Assembly: GCF_900167365.1 (NCBI RefSeq)
Contig: NZ_FUXL01000005.1
Location: forward strand, 124,001 to 188,000
Source: Consotaella salsifontis
GTDB lineage: Bacteria; Pseudomonadota; Alphaproteobacteria; Rhizobiales; Rhizobiaceae
Length of the DNA: 64,000 nt
Direction: 5' to 3'
Each line of letters begins with the position of its first letter. Position 1 is the first letter of the stretch. The notes under the pieces were generated by a model. The model was not told the origin of the DNA, did not search any database, and worked only from the letters and a program-made list of their open reading frames with translations. The position numbers and the translations under genes are program-made. Below, piece by piece: positions 59,666 through 64,000 of the stretch.

Positions 59666-60091
59666 ATGGAACAACGCCCCAATCCCTACGCCGCCAACTG
59701 CCCGACACGCCTTGTGCTCGACCGCCTGGCCGACAAGTGGGCGGTGCTGCTGCTCGGCCTGCTCGCGTCAGGGCCGCAGCGCTTCAACCAGCTGCGCCGC
59801 GAAGTGGAGGGCCTGTCGCAGAAGATGCTGTCGCAGACGCTGAAGGGCTTGCAGCGCGACGGCCTGATCGAGCGCACGGTCTTTGCCACGGCGCCGATCA
59901 CCGTGGAGTACGCGCTGACGCCGCTGGGCCGGACGCTGATTTCGCCCATCGAGGCGCTGCGGCTCTGGGCCGAGAGCCACATCGGCGAGGTGGTCGCGGC
60001 CCAGGCCGCCTATGATGATGCCGGCCCGGCCGTTCCGGTGATGCCGATGAAGGTTCAGAACGTCGGCGCGGGAAGCCCCGCCGCCCGGTAG
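59666..60091 (+). CDS. HxlR family transcriptional regulator
   Basis: A 141-residue winged helix regulator. The N-terminal [22 protein letters not shown] holds the conserved Cys (about 12, in ANCPTRLV) that in YodB/HypR-type members senses quinones, diamide or aldehydes. The recognition helix is in [17 protein letters not shown]. It is divergent from the NmrA-like oxidoreductase, whose redox chemistry suits a thiol-based switch. The 3' end overlaps folD by 37 bases. Confidence 0.9.
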   Translation: MEQRPNPYAANCPTRLVLDRLADKWAVLLLGLLASGPQRFNQLRREVEGLSQKMLSQTLKGLQRDGLIERTVFATAPITVEYALTPLGRTLISPIEALRLWAESHIGEVVAAQAAYDDAGPAVPVMPMKVQNVGAGSPAAR

Positions 60092-60957
60092 GCGGCGATC
60101 ACCGTGTTGGCCATGAGCATGGCGATGGTCATCGGGCCGACGCCGCCTGGCACCGGCGTGATGGCGCCGGCGTGCTCCAGCGCCTCTTCGTAGGCGACGT
60201 CGCCGACGAGCCGTGTCTTGCCCTCGCCTTTTTCGGGCGCCGGCACGCGGTTGATGCCGACGTCGATCACCACCGCTCCATCCTTCACCCAGTCGCCGCG
60301 GATCATCTGCGGCCGGCCGACGGCGGCCACCAGAATGTCCGCGCTGCGGCAAACGGCGGCAAGGTCGGCGGTGCGTGAATGGGCGACCGTAACGGTCGCG
60401 TTGGCCGCCAGGAGCAGACGCGCCATGGGCTTGCCCACGAGCTGCGAGCGCCCAACGACGACGGCGCTCTTGCCCGACAGGTCGTCGCCCAGCGTCTGGC
60501 GCACCAGGAGCATCGCGCCCGCCGGGGTGCAGGGCAGCAGCACCTCGTCGAGAACGTCCGAGGCCAGCCGCCCGGCGTTGATCACCGTGAGCCCGTCCAC
60601 GTCCTTTTCCGGCGTGATGGCGGCGATGACGCGCCGCGCGTCGAGAGGACCGGGCAGAGGAAGCTGCTGAAGGATGCCGTGGATCGCCGGATCGGCGTTG
60701 AGCTTTTCGATGAGCGCGATGAGATCGGCTTCGCTGGTCTCGGCGGGCAGGCGATGGGTGAGCGAGCGAAAGCCGCAGCTCTCGGCCATCTTGCCCTTGT
60801 TCGCCACATAGACCTGGCTCGCCGCGTCCTCGCCCACCAGGATCACCGCCAGCCCCGGCCGAACGCCGGACGCCTCGGAAAGGCGGGCCGCCTCCACCTT
60901 CACGCGCTCCACGACGGATGCCGCCGCTGCCTTGCCGTCGATGCGGGCTGCCACCAT
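60055..60957 (-). CDS. folD: bifunctional methylenetetrahydrofolate dehydrogenase/cyclohydrolase
   Basis: A 300-residue NADP-dependent enzyme that converts 5,10-methylene-THF to 10-formyl-THF in one-carbon metabolism. The catalytic Y-x3-K is in VYVANKGK (Tyr50, Lys54), the NADP loop is [11 protein letters not shown], and the C-terminal [10 protein letters not shown] is invariant. Length matches. The start at 60957 (MVAARIDG) has AGAGG just upstream. Convergent overlap with the HxlR gene. Confidence 0.97.
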   Translation of the reverse strand: MVAARIDGKAAAASVVERVKVEAARLSEASGVRPGLAVILVGEDAASQVYVANKGKMAESCGFRSLTHRLPAETSEADLIALIEKLNADPAIHGILQQLPLPGPLDARRVIAAITPEKDVDGLTVINAGRLASDVLDEVLLPCTPAGAMLLVRQTLGDDLSGKSAVVVGRSQLVGKPMARLLLAANATVTVAHSRTADLAAVCRSADILVAAVGRPQMIRGDWVKDGAVVIDVGINRVPAPEKGEGKTRLVGDVAYEEALEHAGAITPVPGGVGPMTIAMLMANTVIAAYRAAGLPAPTF

Positions 60958-61071
60958 GATAGACCTCTTCCGGAGCACTGCGTCTGGAAAGCCTTATAGC
61001 GAGCCGAATCGGGTTTTGGCACCCGCTCTTCTCGTTGCTCCGACCACACGACCGAACCGCATTGGACAAGG

Positions 61072-64000
<2,929 letters not shown>

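Overview
The window is about 64 kb of high-GC DNA from the chromosome of an alphaproteobacterium, most likely a member of the Hyphomicrobiales (Rhizobiales). The assignment rests on gene content and order: hemW-rdgB-rph beside divergent hrcA-grpE, aroK-aroB-CNNM beside divergent xerD, the aerobic cobaltochelatase genes cobS/cobT, and a PccR-type regulator facing pccB. It cannot be taken to genus from sequence reading alone. Coding density is above 90%, most intergenic gaps are under 200 bp, and many neighbours overlap by ATGA, GTGA or TGATG. I see no tRNA, rRNA, CRISPR array, insertion sequence, integrase island or phage gene.

Layout. 1-7.1 kb: the 3' end of ubiG, a YkuD L,D-transpeptidase, DUF1178 and nitrilase genes, grxC, comF, a methyltransferase-like gene, a small membrane protein, mutT and a GNAT gene. 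7.1-12.6 kb: argJ and a parvulin isomerase gene, then a 487-bp gap with a long imperfect palindrome, then secA. 12.7-16.5 kb: a LysR gene, three small exported proteins (two are tandem paralogues) and a second, YafK-type L,D-transpeptidase. 16.8-25.5 kb: accA, xerD, aroK-aroB-CNNM, a class A penicillin-binding protein, bolA and a J-domain gene. 25.6-30 kb: cobS, an exported unknown, cobT and a phytase-like esterase gene, tightly packed. 30-39 kb: DUF305, a YhhQ transporter, rpmB, an Ada-like gene, DUF2244, nth, an EI24 membrane protein, a PfkB kinase, a GST, a frameshifted methyltransferase and comM. 39.3-48.9 kb: a propionyl-CoA assimilation locus, pccR<>pccB-pccA-mutA-mutB-mce. 48.9-60.9 kb: SH3 protein, gshB, P-loop kinase, VOC protein, esterase, yraN, rsmI, ynfA, hemW, rdgB, rph, hrcA, grpE, an NmrA/HxlR divergent pair and folD. 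61.1 kb to the end: a fused HyuA/HyuB hydantoinase/oxoprolinase, cut by the window edge.

How the genes fit together. The clearest pathway is propionyl-CoA to succinyl-CoA: PccBA carboxylates, Mce epimerises, and MutAB uses adenosylcobalamin to isomerise. CobS and CobT, encoded 11 kb away, are the ATPase pair of the aerobic cobaltochelatase needed to make that cofactor. Other themes are cell-wall synthesis (two L,D-transpeptidases of different families and one class A PBP), glutathione and redox chemistry (grxC, gshB, GST), aromatic amino-acid synthesis (aroK, aroB) and proteostasis (secA, parvulin, hrcA, grpE, J-domain protein).

The window is mostly core genome, and I did not find a clear novel system. 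The most useful leads are the exported unknown between cobS and cobT, the tandem small exported paralogues, a strong hairpin in the leader of the DUF305 gene, the palindromic element upstream of secA, the broken methyltransferase, and a candidate PccR operator.
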